A stretch of DNA of 64,000 nucleotides from Methylolobus aquaticus (GCA_004168015.1 SEYW01000010.1:62001-126000); one strand, 5' to 3'. Positions 45,253 through 54,791 are shown, counted from the first letter of the stretch. The notes: a model not told the origin generated them from the sequence alone. Translations and numbers: made by a program.

Positions 45253-47781
45253 CTACTGCAACACGCGGAAATTGACCTCGTCGGGCGTCACCAGCGGCAC
45301 CTTGGTCGCCCCCGTGCGCCAGATGGTTTCCGCATACTCCGCAATCGTCCGGTCCGAGGAGAACTTCCCGGTGCGGGCCGCGTTCATGATGGACATATGC
45401 ACCCAATGGTCGCGATCCCGGTAGGCCTGATTCACCTGCATCTGGCAATCCGCGTAGGAGGCGAAATCGGCGAGCACCATGAAGGGATCGTGGTACAGCA
45501 GACCGTCGACCAGCGGCCGGAAGAGGTCCGTGTCTCCTCGCGAGAAAAAGCCATTCCGTATCAGATCCAGAACTTCGCGCAATTCCGGTTGGGTGTGATA
45601 GCACTCGACCGGCTGGTAGCCCGAACTCTTCAGCCGAGCGACTTCCGGGGTGGTCAACCCGAACAGGAAAAAGTTCTCCGAGCCCACCTCCTCGCGGATC
45701 TCGATATTGGCCCCGTCCAGCGTGCCGATCGTCAGGGCGCCGTTCATCGAGAATTTCATATTGCCGGTGCCGGACGCCTCCTTGCCGGCGGTTGAGATTT
45801 GCTCGGACAGATCGGCGGCAGGATAGATGGACTGCGCCGTCGTGACATTGAAGTTCGGCACGAACACGACTTTCAAGAGGTTGCGGATCGCCGGATCGCG
45901 ATTGACGACTTCGCCGACCGCGGTGATCAGCCGGATGATGAGTTTGGCGATGAAATAACCGGGTGCCGCCTTGCCGCCAAAGATGAAGGTGCGCGGCTCC
46001 ATCTCCAGATTCGGACTGCTCTTGAGCCGGTGATAAAGCGCGATCACATGCAGGATGTTCAGATGCTGCCGCTTGTACTCGTGTATCCGTTTGACCTGAA
46101 CATCGAACAGCGAATCGGGGTCGATCGAAATGCCCGTTTGGGACAACACGTGCCGTGCCAGAATGACCTTGTTCGCCCTTTTGATCTCGGTCCACGTCTG
46201 GCGGAAGGCGGCATCCTCCGCATAGGGTTCGAGCGCGCGCAACCGATCGAGATCGGTGATCCACTCGGGCCCGATCGTCCCGTTCAACAGCCGGGTGAGT
46301 TTGGGATTGCTCAGCGCGATCCAGCGCCGCGGCGTCACGCCGTTGGTCTTGTTACTGAATTTCTCCGGCCACAGTTCGAAGAAGTCCTTCAGGACATCCT
46401 GTTTCAACAGTTCGGAATGCAATTCGGCGACGCCATTGATCGCGTAGCTGCCGGCGCAGGCGAGATGGGCCATCCGCACATAGCGTTCACCGGCTTCGTC
46501 GATCAGCGACATCCGCGCCACGCGCTGGTCGTCGCCGAGGAAACGCATCCGCACCTCGTCCAGGAAGCGCGCGTTGATCTCGTAAATGATCTCCAGATGC
46601 CGCGGCAGCTCAGCCCCGAACATGCCGAGAGGCCACCGCTCCAGGGCTTCGGGGAGCAGGGTGTGATTGGTGTACGCAAAGGTCTGCCGGGTGATCGACC
46701 AGGCCGTGTCCCAGTCCATGCCGTGTTCATCCAGGAACAAACGCATCAATTCGGCGACGGCGATGCAGGGGTGGGTATCGTTGAGCTGGATCGTGAATTT
46801 TTCGTGAAAGCGCTCGAGCGGGATCTTCTGAACCCGAAGGATCCGGATCATGTCCTGTAGCGAACAGGACACGAAAAAAAACTGCTGCTCCAGCCGCAGC
46901 GTCTTGCCCTGAATCTGCTCGTCATTCGGATAAAGCACCTTGGTCAGATTTTCCGAAGCGATCTTCTGATTGACGGCACCGTAATAGTCACCGCGGTTGA
47001 ACACTTCGAAATCGAAGGATTCAGGCGCCTCCGCTCGCCACAGCCGCAGCGTGTTGGCGGTGTTGTTGCGGTAGCCCAGGATCGGGGTGTCATAGGGTAT
47101 CCCCAGCACCACCTTCGCCGGCACCCAGCGTACGCGGCTGCGTCCGCGCTCGTCGATGAAGGTTTCCGTGTAGCCGCCCAGCTTGACCTCGACCGCCCAC
47201 TCGGCCCGAATGATCTCCCAGGGATTGCCGTAACGCAGCCATTTGTCGGTCTTTTCGACCTGCCAGCCATCGACGATCTGCTGATCGAAGATGCCGAACT
47301 CGTAGCGGATGCCATAGCCGAGCGACGGAATTTCCAGCGTCGCCATCGAGTCCAGGAAACAGGCCGCCAGACGCCCCAAGCCGCCATTCCCGAGACCCGG
47401 CTCTTCCTCTTCCGCCAACAGGTCGTCGAGTTTCAGACCGAGTTCGTGCATGGCTTCATCGACGACCTCGTACAAGCCGAGATTGATCAGGTTATTGCCG
47501 AGATGCGGACCCATCAGGAATTCGGCCGACAAATAGGCGACGGTCCGAGAACCCTGGGTCGTATATGCCGCGGCCGTGCTGACCCAGCGGTGAAGCATGC
47601 GATCCCGCACCGTATGGGCCAAGGCCATGTAATAGTCGTTGCGGGTGGCCAGCGCGGGAAACTTACCCTGGATGTAGAGCAGGTGATCCCAGAATGCCTT
47701 CTTGATCGACGCCGGCGTAGAACCGGTTCGATCGGTACTGATGTCGCCTTCTTGCGCTTCAGGTGAGGACGTTTTGCCCAT
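45253..47781 (-). CDS. glgP: Glycogen/starch/alpha-glucan phosphorylase
   Basis: A GT35 enzyme that releases glucose-1-phosphate from alpha-1,4-glucans with pyridoxal phosphate. The 842-residue length is typical. Recognisable blocks are VAYLSAEFLMGPHLGNNL, EEEPGLGNGGLGRLAACFLDS, YGIRYEFGIFDQQI, QLNDTHPCIAVAELMR, GVTPRRWIALSNP, and the PLP-lysine region EASGTGNMKFSMNGALTIG followed by LDGANIEIREEVG. ATG at 47779-47781. It supplies glucose-1-phosphate, also the substrate of RfbA, but it lies far from the rfb genes. No other glycogen gene is adjacent. Confidence 0.96.
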   Translation of the reverse strand: MGKTSSPEAQEGDISTDRTGSTPASIKKAFWDHLLYIQGKFPALATRNDYYMALAHTVRDRMLHRWVSTAAAYTTQGSRTVAYLSAEFLMGPHLGNNLINLGLYEVVDEAMHELGLKLDDLLAEEEEPGLGNGGLGRLAACFLDSMATLEIPSLGYGIRYEFGIFDQQIVDGWQVEKTDKWLRYGNPWEIIRAEWAVEVKLGGYTETFIDERGRSRVRWVPAKVVLGIPYDTPILGYRNNTANTLRLWRAEAPESFDFEVFNRGDYYGAVNQKIASENLTKVLYPNDEQIQGKTLRLEQQFFFVSCSLQDMIRILRVQKIPLERFHEKFTIQLNDTHPCIAVAELMRLFLDEHGMDWDTAWSITRQTFAYTNHTLLPEALERWPLGMFGAELPRHLEIIYEINARFLDEVRMRFLGDDQRVARMSLIDEAGERYVRMAHLACAGSYAINGVAELHSELLKQDVLKDFFELWPEKFSNKTNGVTPRRWIALSNPKLTRLLNGTIGPEWITDLDRLRALEPYAEDAAFRQTWTEIKRANKVILARHVLSQTGISIDPDSLFDVQVKRIHEYKRQHLNILHVIALYHRLKSSPNLEMEPRTFIFGGKAAPGYFIAKLIIRLITAVGEVVNRDPAIRNLLKVVFVPNFNVTTAQSIYPAADLSEQISTAGKEASGTGNMKFSMNGALTIGTLDGANIEIREEVGSENFFLFGLTTPEVARLKSSGYQPVECYHTQPELREVLDLIRNGFFSRGDTDLFRPLVDGLLYHDPFMVLADFASYADCQMQVNQAYRDRDHWVHMSIMNAARTGKFSSDRTIAEYAETIWRTGATKVPLVTPDEVNFRVLQ

Positions 47782-48145
47782 GACGTGTCGTGTTGGTGAC
47801 TGAAAGAAAAGTTTCTATGGGCGCAAGCAACTTCCGTACACACGCCCCCGGTGGGCTGCCGCCGTCTCGCCGGATGCGGCGCAGTGGTGGGCCTGTTGGT
47901 AACTTGCCAGCGGAAAGTGTCGATGCGCCGCGCACGGCGACGCACCAATTTAGATCCTTGCAACCGGGACGAGAGTCCCAAACTGGAGCGCGGGAGAAAC
48001 CCGCTGCAATCGGGCATCAATGGTCGCAACAAGCCATCTGGCGACGACGACCCCTAGGCTGACTGTGGATCCTGGAGATCCGGCGGCGGCATCCGGATCG
48101 TGAATGGTTGCGAGGGTACCGCCGGATCCGAATCAGCTCGCCGGA
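47782..48145. other. Intergenic region between glgP and the DUF937 gene
   Basis: A 364-base gap between two minus-strand genes. It contains several copies of the short sequence CCGGATC around 48060-48140 and a small GGATC-ctgga-GATCC hairpin near 48066-48080, but no T run that would make an intrinsic terminator. Frames on the plus strand lack start signals and recognisable motifs. Confidence 0.35.
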
Positions 48146-48739
48146 TCAACTGACCTCGACGGCCGGCTCTTCGGCCTCACCGCCGATGGCAGCCGCGGCG
48201 GCCGTCGCCGCTGCGGTCAGCAGTCCGCCTACGCCTTTTGGTAGCATGCTGCTGATGCTGCCTTTCTGTTTGGCGAACAGGCCGACGAGCCAGCTGAGGC
48301 TCAGACCCTTGCGGGTGATCAGGCGCTTCAGGGCACCCAGCGCCACCGGGGCAAGGAAACCGAGCAGCGTCTTCACCTTTCCGGAGCCGAGCCCCGCGGC
48401 ACCGGCGACGCCGGCGATGACGGTGGTCAGCAGGTTGTCGCCGAACAGCGAGGTCAACAAACCGCCGCCTGTTTCCGACACCTTCTCCGCTTCATCACCC
48501 TTGAAGACAGAGCCCAGCTTGTCCAGGAGACCGTCGTCCACCTGATCGAGAATCGTGCCGAAAAGCGACGAGCCCTCCGGCTCGGCGACTTTCTCGGCAA
48601 GGCCCGCCAGAATCGTCGGGACGAGCCCGCTGGTGACTTCATGTGTCTTCTCGGGGCTTTCGCCAATCCAGGACCCCAACTGTTCCAGCACGGGTCCCTT
48701 CAGATTTTCCATCACGGCATCGATCAAATTGATGGCCAT
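48146..48739 (-). CDS. DUF937 domain-containing protein
   Basis: The 197-residue protein has the DUF937/YidB-like composition: Gly, Leu and Val-rich helices with SLFGTILDQVDDGLLDKLGSVF, GGGLLTSLFGDNLLTTVIAGVAG, VKTLLGFLAPVALGALKRLI. A hydrophobic Ala-rich stretch (LLTAAATAAAAAIGG) lies near the C-terminus, which is acidic. There is no signal peptide. The function of the family is not established; some members are linked to envelope or stress phenotypes. AGGA stands 7 bases before the ATG. It is a lone minus-strand gene without obvious operon partners. Confidence 0.75.
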   Translation of the reverse strand: MAINLIDAVMENLKGPVLEQLGSWIGESPEKTHEVTSGLVPTILAGLAEKVAEPEGSSLFGTILDQVDDGLLDKLGSVFKGDEAEKVSETGGGLLTSLFGDNLLTTVIAGVAGAAGLGSGKVKTLLGFLAPVALGALKRLITRKGLSLSWLVGLFAKQKGSISSMLPKGVGGLLTAAATAAAAAIGGEAEEPAVEVS

Positions 48740-48911
48740 CGGTGTTCCTCGCTCCTGTATTTTTCGACCTTATGTTTGCTCGCTGATCGCCGCACACAGA
48801 GCGTCGCCATTGCAACGGCCCTGCCGAGGGGCGCGGCTAGTAAAGAGGGCTTTGTCATCCCTGTCAACGTGCGGAGGGACAGCCGAACGGCCTCCGGCCG
48901 TGGACGTCGGA

Positions 48912-49682
48912 TCACGACTCGGTGAGTTCCCGCACCAGGGCGGTGAGTTCGGCGAAACCGTCGAGCACCCAGTCGGGGCGAAAGGGCCCGGAATCCGCCT
49001 CGTGCCGCTGGCTGACGCCGGTCAGCAGCAAAACCGTGCGCATGCCCGCCGCAGCGCCCGCCGGGATATCCGTCATGACGTTGTCCCCGACCGCCAACAC
49101 GTCTTCCGCCGCGAGCCCCATGCGCGCCAACGCCATTTCCATGATCAGCTTCTCGGGCTTTCCGATCACCAACGGCTTGACCCCCGAGGCGGCTTCGACA
49201 GCCGCGACAATCGAACCGGTGCCCGGATTGAGACCCGTCGCTACCTTGAGCACCTTGTCCGGGTTGGTCGCGATGAAGGTCGCCCCGCCGGCGATCAGGT
49301 TGCAGGCCGTCGTCAGCTTCTCGTAACTGAACTGCCGGTCCAGGCTGACGATCACATAGTCCGGGTCGCGGTCGGTGATGGCGATTCCCGCCTTGGATAG
49401 TTCCGAGGTCAGCCCTTCCTCTCCGATCACATACGCGCTACCGCTTTTGAGGTACTGCACTGCAGCCTGAGACGAGGTCAGCACATGCTCGACCTCACAA
49501 GGGATCCCGTACTCCTGCAGATGCCCGGCCACGTCCTCGGGCTTCCGGTTCGACCGATTGGTGACGAACAGGCACTGAATGCCCTTGTCGGCAAGAAATG
49601 CCACGAAGTCTGACGCACCGGGAACTTGTTGCGAACCGAGGTATACGGTTCCATCGAGATCGAGAATGACGCCGGTCAACAC
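48912..49682 (-). CDS. HAD-IIA family phosphatase (NagD-like)
   Basis: A HAD hydrolase of the C2a-cap class. Motif I DLDGT is at residues 8-12 (nucleophile Asp8), motif II in LFVTNRSNRKPE, and the cap and motif III/IV in VIGKPEKLIMEMALARMGL and LAVGDNVMTDIPAGAAAGM. NagD-like enzymes dephosphorylate small sugar or nucleotide phosphates; the substrate here is unknown. The GTG at 49680-49682 was chosen because it starts just before the conserved VILDLDGT strand and follows a G-rich stretch; the longer frame to 49757 lacks similarity. It is divergent from the RuMP enzyme gene. Confidence 0.87.
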   Translation of the reverse strand: MLTGVILDLDGTVYLGSQQVPGASDFVAFLADKGIQCLFVTNRSNRKPEDVAGHLQEYGIPCEVEHVLTSSQAAVQYLKSGSAYVIGEEGLTSELSKAGIAITDRDPDYVIVSLDRQFSYEKLTTACNLIAGGATFIATNPDKVLKVATGLNPGTGSIVAAVEAASGVKPLVIGKPEKLIMEMALARMGLAAEDVLAVGDNVMTDIPAGAAAGMRTVLLLTGVSQRHEADSGPFRPDWVLDGFAELTALVRELTES

Positions 49683-49943
49683 GCTGGTTTTCCCCTTTTT
49701 TGAATGAAATTGCAGGTATGTCCGAGTGTATCTTCCCCAACTTCGAGCCGGCGTCAACCGGAAGCGTCCGGCAACTCTGTCCCCCTCCTCACTTTGGGAG
49801 ATTACTCTGCTAGCATATGGCCCGGCGTCGACCGGCCCCCGGTTGCTCTGCGCATATCCAGACCGTCGCCCGCCCCAGTGACCTCAGCGGGTCGTACTTC
49901 ACGAGACCGTCGGGAACGAACATGAATCCATTGGAGCACCATC

Positions 49944-51113
49944 ATGGCTAGACCTCTAATTCAGTTGGCATTGGACACGCTCGACATCGCTCAGACGATG
50001 AAGCTGGCGGCCTTGACGGCCCCCTATGTCGACATTTTTGAAATCGGCACGCCCAGCATCAAGCACAACGGCATCGCCATCGTCGCCGAGATGAAGAAGC
50101 GCTTCCCCGATAAACTGGTCCTGGTCGATCTGAAGACCATGGATGCGGGTGAATACGAAGCGGCCCCGTTCTACGCCGCCGGCGCCGACATTTGCACCGT
50201 GCTGGGCGTTTCGGGTTCCCCGACCATCGCCGGTGTCGTCAAGGCCGCCAACGCTCACAATGCCGAGGTTCAGGTTGACCTCATCAACGTGCCGGACAAA
50301 CTCGCGTGCGCGCGCGAAGCGGCACGTCTCGGCGCGCAGATCGTCGGCGTCCACACGGGCCTCGATGCTCAGGCAGCCGGTCAGACGCCCTTCGCCGATC
50401 TGCAGGCGGTCGCCAAGTTGGGTCTGCCGGTGCGTATTTCGGTCGCGGGCGGCATCAATCAGTCCACGGCGACCCGGGTCGCCAAGGCCGGCGCGAATAT
50501 CGTCGTCGTCGGCGCCGCGATCTACGGAGCGAAGTCACCGGGTGACGCCGCGCGCGAGATCCGCGAACTGCTCGATGCCAACCACCACAAGTTCATCATG
50601 GGCAAGATCGGCAGTGTTCTGGCTGCCACGGATCGTACCTACGACGCCAAGTTGACGAACCTGCTGGACCGCAGCAAGCGTATTTTTGTGGCCGGTGCTG
50701 GCCGCTCCGGACTGATCGCGAAGTTCTTCGGCATGCGTCTGATGCATGGCGGGTATGAATGCTACGTCGTGGGGGAGATCGTCACACCCAGCATTCGCTC
50801 GGGGGACTTGCTGATCGTGATTTCGGGGTCGGGCGAGACCGAAACCATGCTGGCCTTCGTCAAGAAGGCCAAGGAACAGGGGGCGACAATCGCCCTGATC
50901 AGCACCAAAAAGAGTTCCACCATGGGCGACATGGCCAACGTGGTGTTCCAGATCGGCACTCCGGAGCAGTACAGCCGCATCGTCGGCATGCCGATGGGCA
51001 CGACCTTCGAGCTGTCGACGCTCCTGTTCCTCGAGGCGACGATCTCGCATGTGATCCATGCCAAGAAGATTCCCGAGGAGCAGATGCGCACCCGGCACGC
51101 CAACCTCGAATAG
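49944..51113 (+). CDS. hps-phi: Bifunctional 3-hexulose-6-phosphate synthase / 6-phospho-3-hexuloisomerase
   Basis: A fusion of both formaldehyde-fixing enzymes of the RuMP cycle. Residues 1-210 are hexulose-6-phosphate synthase of the OMPDC superfamily (QLALDTLDIAQTMKLA, LVDLKTMDAGEYEA, VHTGLDAQAAG, ISVAGGINQSTA). Residues 212-389 are a SIS-type isomerase (IFVAGAGRSGLIAKFFGMRLMHGG, LIVISGSGETETML, RIVGMPMGTTFELSTLLFLEA). The first adds formaldehyde to ribulose-5-phosphate; the second converts the product to fructose-6-phosphate. GGAG lies 8 bases before the ATG. The gene stands alone with its own upstream region and a hairpin downstream. The pair identifies a methylotrophic assimilation route. 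Confidence 0.95.
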   Translation: MARPLIQLALDTLDIAQTMKLAALTAPYVDIFEIGTPSIKHNGIAIVAEMKKRFPDKLVLVDLKTMDAGEYEAAPFYAAGADICTVLGVSGSPTIAGVVKAANAHNAEVQVDLINVPDKLACAREAARLGAQIVGVHTGLDAQAAGQTPFADLQAVAKLGLPVRISVAGGINQSTATRVAKAGANIVVVGAAIYGAKSPGDAAREIRELLDANHHKFIMGKIGSVLAATDRTYDAKLTNLLDRSKRIFVAGAGRSGLIAKFFGMRLMHGGYECYVVGEIVTPSIRSGDLLIVISGSGETETMLAFVKKAKEQGATIALISTKKSSTMGDMANVVFQIGTPEQYSRIVGMPMGTTFELSTLLFLEATISHVIHAKKIPEEQMRTRHANLE

Positions 51114-51141
51114 AATCACGAACTTCACACTTGCAGTGCTG

Positions 51142-51180
51142 GCGGACTACCGGGGCATCTCGGGAGCCCCGGTGGTCCGC
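51142..51180. terminator. Bidirectional hairpin between hps-phi and the convergent secreted-protein gene
   Basis: Two 15-base arms (51142-51156 and 51166-51180) pair completely except for one T/G position around a 9-base loop. The stem is GC-rich but is followed by TAAACGC, not by a T run. It lies in the 147 bases between two convergent genes and probably serves both transcripts. Confidence 0.7.
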
Positions 51181-51260
51181 TAAACGCACAAACAGCGAGG
51201 ATTGGCCGATGAAGGCCGCTCCATGGCCGGGGCCGCTCGGCCCTGACGTCCCCCGAAAGC

Positions 51261-51947
51261 TCACTGATCGAGACGGATCCGGTAATCCAGCCAGTTGCCC
51301 CAAATCGGCTTGTAATCGCAATCGGTCGGCTTGAAATCCCACGACAGGATCGACCGCGCGCGCCGGAGCCCGCCGTTCATCGGTTGCACCAGACCGAGGT
51401 GATCGACAGCATTCGCCACCACGGCAAACTGCCAGGTGGGCCGCAACCGGGAATCGGCCAGGTGGACGCTGTCGTAGCCCACGGGCCGGAGCACCCCCGC
51501 ATCATCCGCGACACAGTTCAAAACGTATTCCCGGCTACCTGGATTCGGCGCTGGCCCGAAGCCGAAGTTCTGTTTGACCTTGACCGGGCACGCAAAAGTG
51601 CGCCGCTGGGGATCGTAGCCGCAGCAACTCATCTCCTCGTAGAACAGGCTACCGGTATAACCCACCGCAGCACCGCACATCCGAGCAGCCGTCAGGAAGG
51701 CACTCGCCGGCGGCGTATCGTCCTTGGCACAGAACTGATATTGCTCGTACAACTGAGCCTGCAACTTTAGCTGCTCGGCTTCGGGTAAATTCGCGGCACT
51801 GTTGAGCTGCTTGGCGATCTCCGCCTTGATTTCGGGCCCGCAGGCCGGCGCGGCCGTTCCTGTCTGCGGAATTCCGACCAGGCCCGCGGCCGCCAACATC
51901 AGCCAATGAGCCGCCCGTATCGTTCTGGATTTCTGTATTTGCGCCAT
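51261..51947 (-). CDS. Secreted cysteine-rich protein of unknown function
   Basis: A signal peptide (AHWLMLAAAGLVGIPQTGTAA) precedes a mature protein of about 195 residues with eight or nine cysteines, including CCGYDPQRRTFACPV. The cysteines suggest disulfides formed in the periplasm or outside. I do not recognise a family. The C-terminal region WDFKPTDCDYKPIWGNWLDYRI is rich in Trp, Asp and Tyr. GGGAG stands 8 bases before the ATG. The gene converges on the hps-phi gene and has no clear operon partner. Confidence 0.72.
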   Translation of the reverse strand: MAQIQKSRTIRAAHWLMLAAAGLVGIPQTGTAAPACGPEIKAEIAKQLNSAANLPEAEQLKLQAQLYEQYQFCAKDDTPPASAFLTAARMCGAAVGYTGSLFYEEMSCCGYDPQRRTFACPVKVKQNFGFGPAPNPGSREYVLNCVADDAGVLRPVGYDSVHLADSRLRPTWQFAVVANAVDHLGLVQPMNGGLRRARSILSWDFKPTDCDYKPIWGNWLDYRIRLDQ

Positions 51948-52431
51948 GTTCGCTACTCCCGTGACGAAAAAGCTGTCGGTGACCGAGCGAATTGCCCGGT
52001 GGAAGAACGATAAGGCGCGAAGATACTACCGCGCTGTCAACTATTTACCGCGCGGACCGTGTACTGACACGATTGACTTGCTGGAGATGCCGCCGGCCGT
52101 AGTGTCGAGAAAGCCCGCGAAGGCCGCATATCCCGTCCTGACTCGCGAGGATATTCAGCCGATTCAAAGAAAGTTGTCGTTCCGGCAGGGATTACCGGAA
52201 TCCAGGGCCAAGGGCGGTACCGGGCATGCCATCCCTGGCTGCTGCATACATGCTTTCCTGCCGGTATGACGTTGTTACGAGTCCCTGCTGCAGATTGTCG
52301 CGATTGGGTTATCCCGTTGGCGCTGGGGTTACCGCCCGCGGCGAGTGGGACAGCGCTGCGCGCTGAGGAAACCGGGGCGGAGCCGGGCTGGAAACGAAAC
52401 GGCGAAGACGATTACCGCGCGCTCAGGCCGA

Positions 52432-52899
52432 TCAGTCGTAGCCGAGACCATGTTCCTTTTCGCCTTCCGGCGTTGGCTCTGGCAACACCGGTGGCTCGCT
52501 GGCGGTCAGACAATGCCGGCTGAGGATGATCGTTGCGAAGCCCATGACCAGAAAGACGACCCAGCCGACCATCATTCGAACCAGTCCCTCGAGCAGTTCC
52601 ACGGCGCCGACCGTTTCGCCCAGTGTTTGTTCGAGGATCTCGCCCATGCCCAGCGCAACCCCCTGATACAGGCCGAAATAGCCGGCAGCGCCAAACCCGA
52701 GCAGCGCCACGACGCCGGCCTCGGCGCCGCGCGTGTCAAGCCGCAACGCCTCGGCCCAAAGCGGACGTGAGCGCGCGCGTGCGGAATGGGTACGCGAGCC
52801 ACTGATGCGGAAGCGCATGGGCCGCGGAAAATCATGATCGGCCAGCGTCGAGCGCGGGCCAACGGGGGGATCGAATCCAGTGAGGCACTTCGTAGTCAT
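52432..52899 (-). CDS. Small membrane protein, unknown function
   Basis: The 155-residue protein has an Arg-rich hydrophilic N-terminus (about 55 residues) and two strongly hydrophobic segments (GVVALLGFGAAGYFGLYQGVAL and MMVGWVVFLVMGFATIIL) joined by an acidic helix. A polar tail rich in Pro and Glu follows. I cannot assign a family. GGGAG lies about 10-12 bases before the ATG. It is preceded and followed by long non-coding stretches (51948-52431 and 52900-53145) where I see no gene with supporting motifs. Confidence 0.55.
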   Translation of the reverse strand: MTTKCLTGFDPPVGPRSTLADHDFPRPMRFRISGSRTHSARARSRPLWAEALRLDTRGAEAGVVALLGFGAAGYFGLYQGVALGMGEILEQTLGETVGAVELLEGLVRMMVGWVVFLVMGFATIILSRHCLTASEPPVLPEPTPEGEKEHGLGYD

Positions 52900-53145
52900 G
52901 GCTGCTGCTCCCGCAACGATCGAGCCGGATGTGACTCGCTGGCCACAAGTCTAGTCCGCGGAATGGCGACCGGACTGGGCAGCCTCCCTGCGGATGTCGA
53001 CCGGGCCCACCGTAGCCGAAAGCGGCTGCACGGGCAGGAATCGTCACCCGTCGGCTCCTCTCGGAGAACGGCGTTCAGTTGTCGCAGTCCACTCACCACG
53101 AGGTCCGCGCTGGCCCGACGTGTCGCTCCGTGGTCTAATGCCGCG

Positions 53146-54096
53146 ATGTCGTTGCCGGTATCCGTCATCCTGCCCACGCTCAATTGCCGCGACGCCCTGG
53201 CTCGTCACCTCGATGCGGTCGGCAAGTGGCTCCCCGAGGTCGAGAGCGTCATCGCGGTCGACAGCCAGTCCACCGATGGCACGGCCGAACTGCTGCGCGA
53301 ACGATTGGCACCTTTAAATGCGACGATCCTGTCGACACCGCCGGGACTCTATCAGTCATGGAATGCGGCCATCGCGCTGGCCGGAGCGCCCTGGACTTAT
53401 GTGTCGACGATCGGGGATACGATCAGTTGCGAGGGAATTGCGGACCTGCTGACAAGCGCGGAACGACTCAATGCCGACGTGGTGGTTTCTCCCCCGCGGA
53501 TGGTCCAGGAGGACGGCCGTACGCCCGCCGCCGTGCGCTGGCCCGTCCACGACATTGGCGAGGCCTTTGCCTTCGATGAGGCTCCACGCCTGCTGACACG
53601 GCTCGAAACCATCATGGTGCTGTGCAGTTACGTGACGGCTTCCGTACTTGGCAGCAGTGCTGCCAACGTCTACCGCACCGAGTTCCTGCAGCACCACCCC
53701 TTTCCGGTCGAGTTCGGACACGCCGGAGACACGGCCTGGGGCCTGCAGAACTGTGCGCGGTTGCGGCTGGCCATCCACCCCAGACGCGTTTCGAATTTTT
53801 GTCTGGGGTGGCAATTCAAGGAATCCCATCCGCGAGAACAGCGCGAGTTGTTTCTGCGCTTGAACGACGAAGCAATCGCCGCGCTGGACGCCGCCGCTCC
53901 GGGAGACGCTGAAATCCGCCTTGCCCTGGGCTGGCTCAAAGCGCTGGTCGCGAACAAAACAGTGCTATGGGACTGGCTGGCGGCACAAGGCGACCTCGTC
54001 GAGCAGCACACGCGGCTGAGAGCCTACCTCGACGAGGTCGAGGCCGAGAAAGCCCGTAGCCTCAAGGCCCGCGTCAAAAGGCTGATCGGCCGATAA
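53146..54096 (+). CDS. Glycosyltransferase family 2 protein
   Basis: The 316-residue protein has a GT-A fold beginning VSVILPTLNCRDALARHLDAV, with VIAVDSQSTDGTAELL for nucleotide binding and NAAIALAGAPWTYVSTIGDTI, where the usual DD metal site is less clear. The later part includes SSAANVYRTEFLQHHPFPVEFGHAGDTAW. There is no membrane segment. The ATG at 53146-53148 was chosen because the conserved strand starts three residues later; the frame upstream to 52786 is Arg-rich and antisense to the preceding gene. Donor and acceptor are unknown. It is followed by a convergent hdeD-like gene. Confidence 0.82.
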   Translation: MSLPVSVILPTLNCRDALARHLDAVGKWLPEVESVIAVDSQSTDGTAELLRERLAPLNATILSTPPGLYQSWNAAIALAGAPWTYVSTIGDTISCEGIADLLTSAERLNADVVVSPPRMVQEDGRTPAAVRWPVHDIGEAFAFDEAPRLLTRLETIMVLCSYVTASVLGSSAANVYRTEFLQHHPFPVEFGHAGDTAWGLQNCARLRLAIHPRRVSNFCLGWQFKESHPREQRELFLRLNDEAIAALDAAAPGDAEIRLALGWLKALVANKTVLWDWLAAQGDLVEQHTRLRAYLDEVEAEKARSLKARVKRLIGR

Positions 54097-54127
54097 ACGG
54101 CCGACCCGCCCGCGGTCGATAGAGAGT

Positions 54128-54691
54128 TCAGGCTGCCCGCGCGGCCTCGCGGCGCTTGCCGAGTCCGCGGGCCTCGAACGCGACCACGATCAGGAACAGG
54201 CCGATCGCGATGGCCCACGCGCCGATGTACCAGATCACGGCCATGGCGCCGGCTCCGGGGCGGGCGAGCATCAGCACGCCAAACAGCAGCGATGCCAGCC
54301 CCCCGAGCGCCATCATCCATTCCCCTTCGATCTCCTTGCGCACCTGTATGGCCAGCGCGATGCGCATCACTCCGGACGCGATCGCCCATGCCGCAATGTA
54401 GATCAGCAGCACTAGCGTCGTGATGTCCGGGGCCTGGAACGTGATCACACCGAAGGCGATACCAAGCAAACCTTCGAGCAACAGCAGCCACCAATTCTCG
54501 CTGTGCGAGCGGATGCGGATCGCATGGTAGACCTCGACCACACCGTCGGCGAACGCGAAAGCGGCGAAAAGCAGCACCAGCGAAGCCAGTGTCAGCCCCG
54601 GCACCACGAAGGCGCCCAGCCCGAACAGCAGCGCCAGGATGCCGCGCAGCAGCAGTAACCACCAGTATTGTGTTAGCGATTGTCCGAACAT
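54128..54691 (-). CDS. hdeD: HdeD family membrane protein (DUF308)
   Basis: The 187-residue protein has six hydrophobic segments in pairs, with the repeated motif WWLLLLRGILALLFGLGAFV and WWLLLLEGLLGIAFGVITF, the tandem pattern of HdeD/DUF308. In E. coli HdeD is linked to acid resistance at high density. AGGAGG stands nine bases before the ATG at 54689-54691, which decides the start; an ATG nine bases earlier would touch the Shine-Dalgarno sequence. The gene converges on the glycosyltransferase gene. Confidence 0.87.
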   Translation of the reverse strand: MFGQSLTQYWWLLLLRGILALLFGLGAFVVPGLTLASLVLLFAAFAFADGVVEVYHAIRIRSHSENWWLLLLEGLLGIAFGVITFQAPDITTLVLLIYIAAWAIASGVMRIALAIQVRKEIEGEWMMALGGLASLLFGVLMLARPGAGAMAVIWYIGAWAIAIGLFLIVVAFEARGLGKRREAARAA

Positions 54692-54791
54692 CGATCCCAT
54701 CCTCCTGTAACTCGACATGTCTGGAGGCCGTGATCTTACACGGGTTGACCGGGCAAGGGTCTATGTCCCGCCGAATTGCGCCGCTGCGCAC

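Noticed and set aside
45233-46264. Minus-strand frame of 343 codons in a second frame within glgP
   Set aside because: Overlaps the conserved C-terminal half of glycogen phosphorylase and has no similarity of its own.
51946-52269. Plus-strand frame of 107 codons beginning MFATPVTKK
   Set aside because: Starts on the complement of the start codon of the secreted-protein gene, has no ribosome-binding site and mixed codon use.
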